A stretch of 5,914 bases of DNA, from contig DQGZ01000131.1 of the NCBI GenBank assembly GCA_003531345.1, positions 1 to 5,914 on the forward strand. The letters are read 5' to 3'. This DNA is from Alphaproteobacteria bacterium. GTDB taxonomy: Bacteria > Pseudomonadota > Alphaproteobacteria > Rickettsiales > UBA8987. This document shows positions 5,901 through 5,914 of the stretch, piece by piece (the first letter of the stretch is position 1; each line of letters opens with the position of its first letter). Made by a program: the position numbers and the translations under genes. The notes below the pieces were generated by a model that ran no database searches, was not told the origin of the DNA, and saw only the letters and a program-made list of their open reading frames with translations.

Positions 5901-5914
5901 AGATCGGAAGAGCA
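5901..5914. other. Illumina TruSeq adapter remnant at contig end
   Basis: AGATCGGAAGAGCA is identical to the first 14 bases of the Illumina TruSeq read-1 adapter (AGATCGGAAGAGCACACG...). It sits exactly at the right end of the window, where untrimmed read-through adapter would be left by an assembler. The left end shows no reverse-complement adapter (TGCTCTTCCGATCT). These bases should be trimmed; they are not part of the genome. Confidence 0.95.

Noticed and set aside
1..5914. CRISPR arrays, tRNA or rRNA genes, insertion sequences and long direct repeats.
   Set aside because: I read through both strands and saw no spaced repeats, cloverleaf-like sequence, transposase motif or terminal inverted repeats.

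Overview
The window reads as one short metagenomic or draft-assembly contig. The last 14 bases (5901-5914) are the start of the Illumina TruSeq adapter, so the biological sequence ends at 5900. The DNA is AT-rich by eye. FlhA carries phrases that I associate with alphaproteobacterial FlhA (ITKGSGR-AEV-ARF-LD-MPGKQ, KRRKELQDES, EHTRSRLSRQI, QLAMAP-KLQEFI). The best guess is therefore an AT-rich alphaproteobacterium, possibly Rickettsiales-like. It would not be among the most reduced members, because it keeps an assimilatory sulfite reductase and a flagellar export gene. The taxonomy is an inference from memory, not a search result.

Layout. At the left edge (1-119, minus strand) is the N-terminal part of a small RelE/ParE-superfamily toxin of the 'addiction module killer protein' type. 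A near-perfect 18-bp palindrome lies six bases upstream of its start and looks like an operator. Diverging from it on the plus strand are cysI (243-1952), the siroheme/[4Fe-4S] subunit of sulfite reductase, and a Bcr/CflA-type MFS exporter (1952-3154). These two overlap by one base (TAATG), so they are almost certainly one translationally coupled unit. After an 85-bp gap comes a complete flhA (3240-5378), the inner-membrane core of the flagellar export gate. A 178-bp intergenic region follows with a weak hairpin, a plausible sigma-70 promoter, a TTAA-N7-TTAA site and a perfect palindrome. It leads into a lipoprotein gene of unknown family (5557 onward), cut by the contig end.

How the genes relate. 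The only firm functional link is cysI plus the exporter, which suggests sulfite reduction tied to export of a sulfur compound or another small molecule. flhA is separated from other flagellar genes in this window. The toxin is a separate accessory module. I see no clearly new multi-gene system. The observations most worth following are the coupled cysI-exporter pair, the operator-like palindromes beside the two edge genes, and the adapter remnant, which affects any annotation of the right edge.
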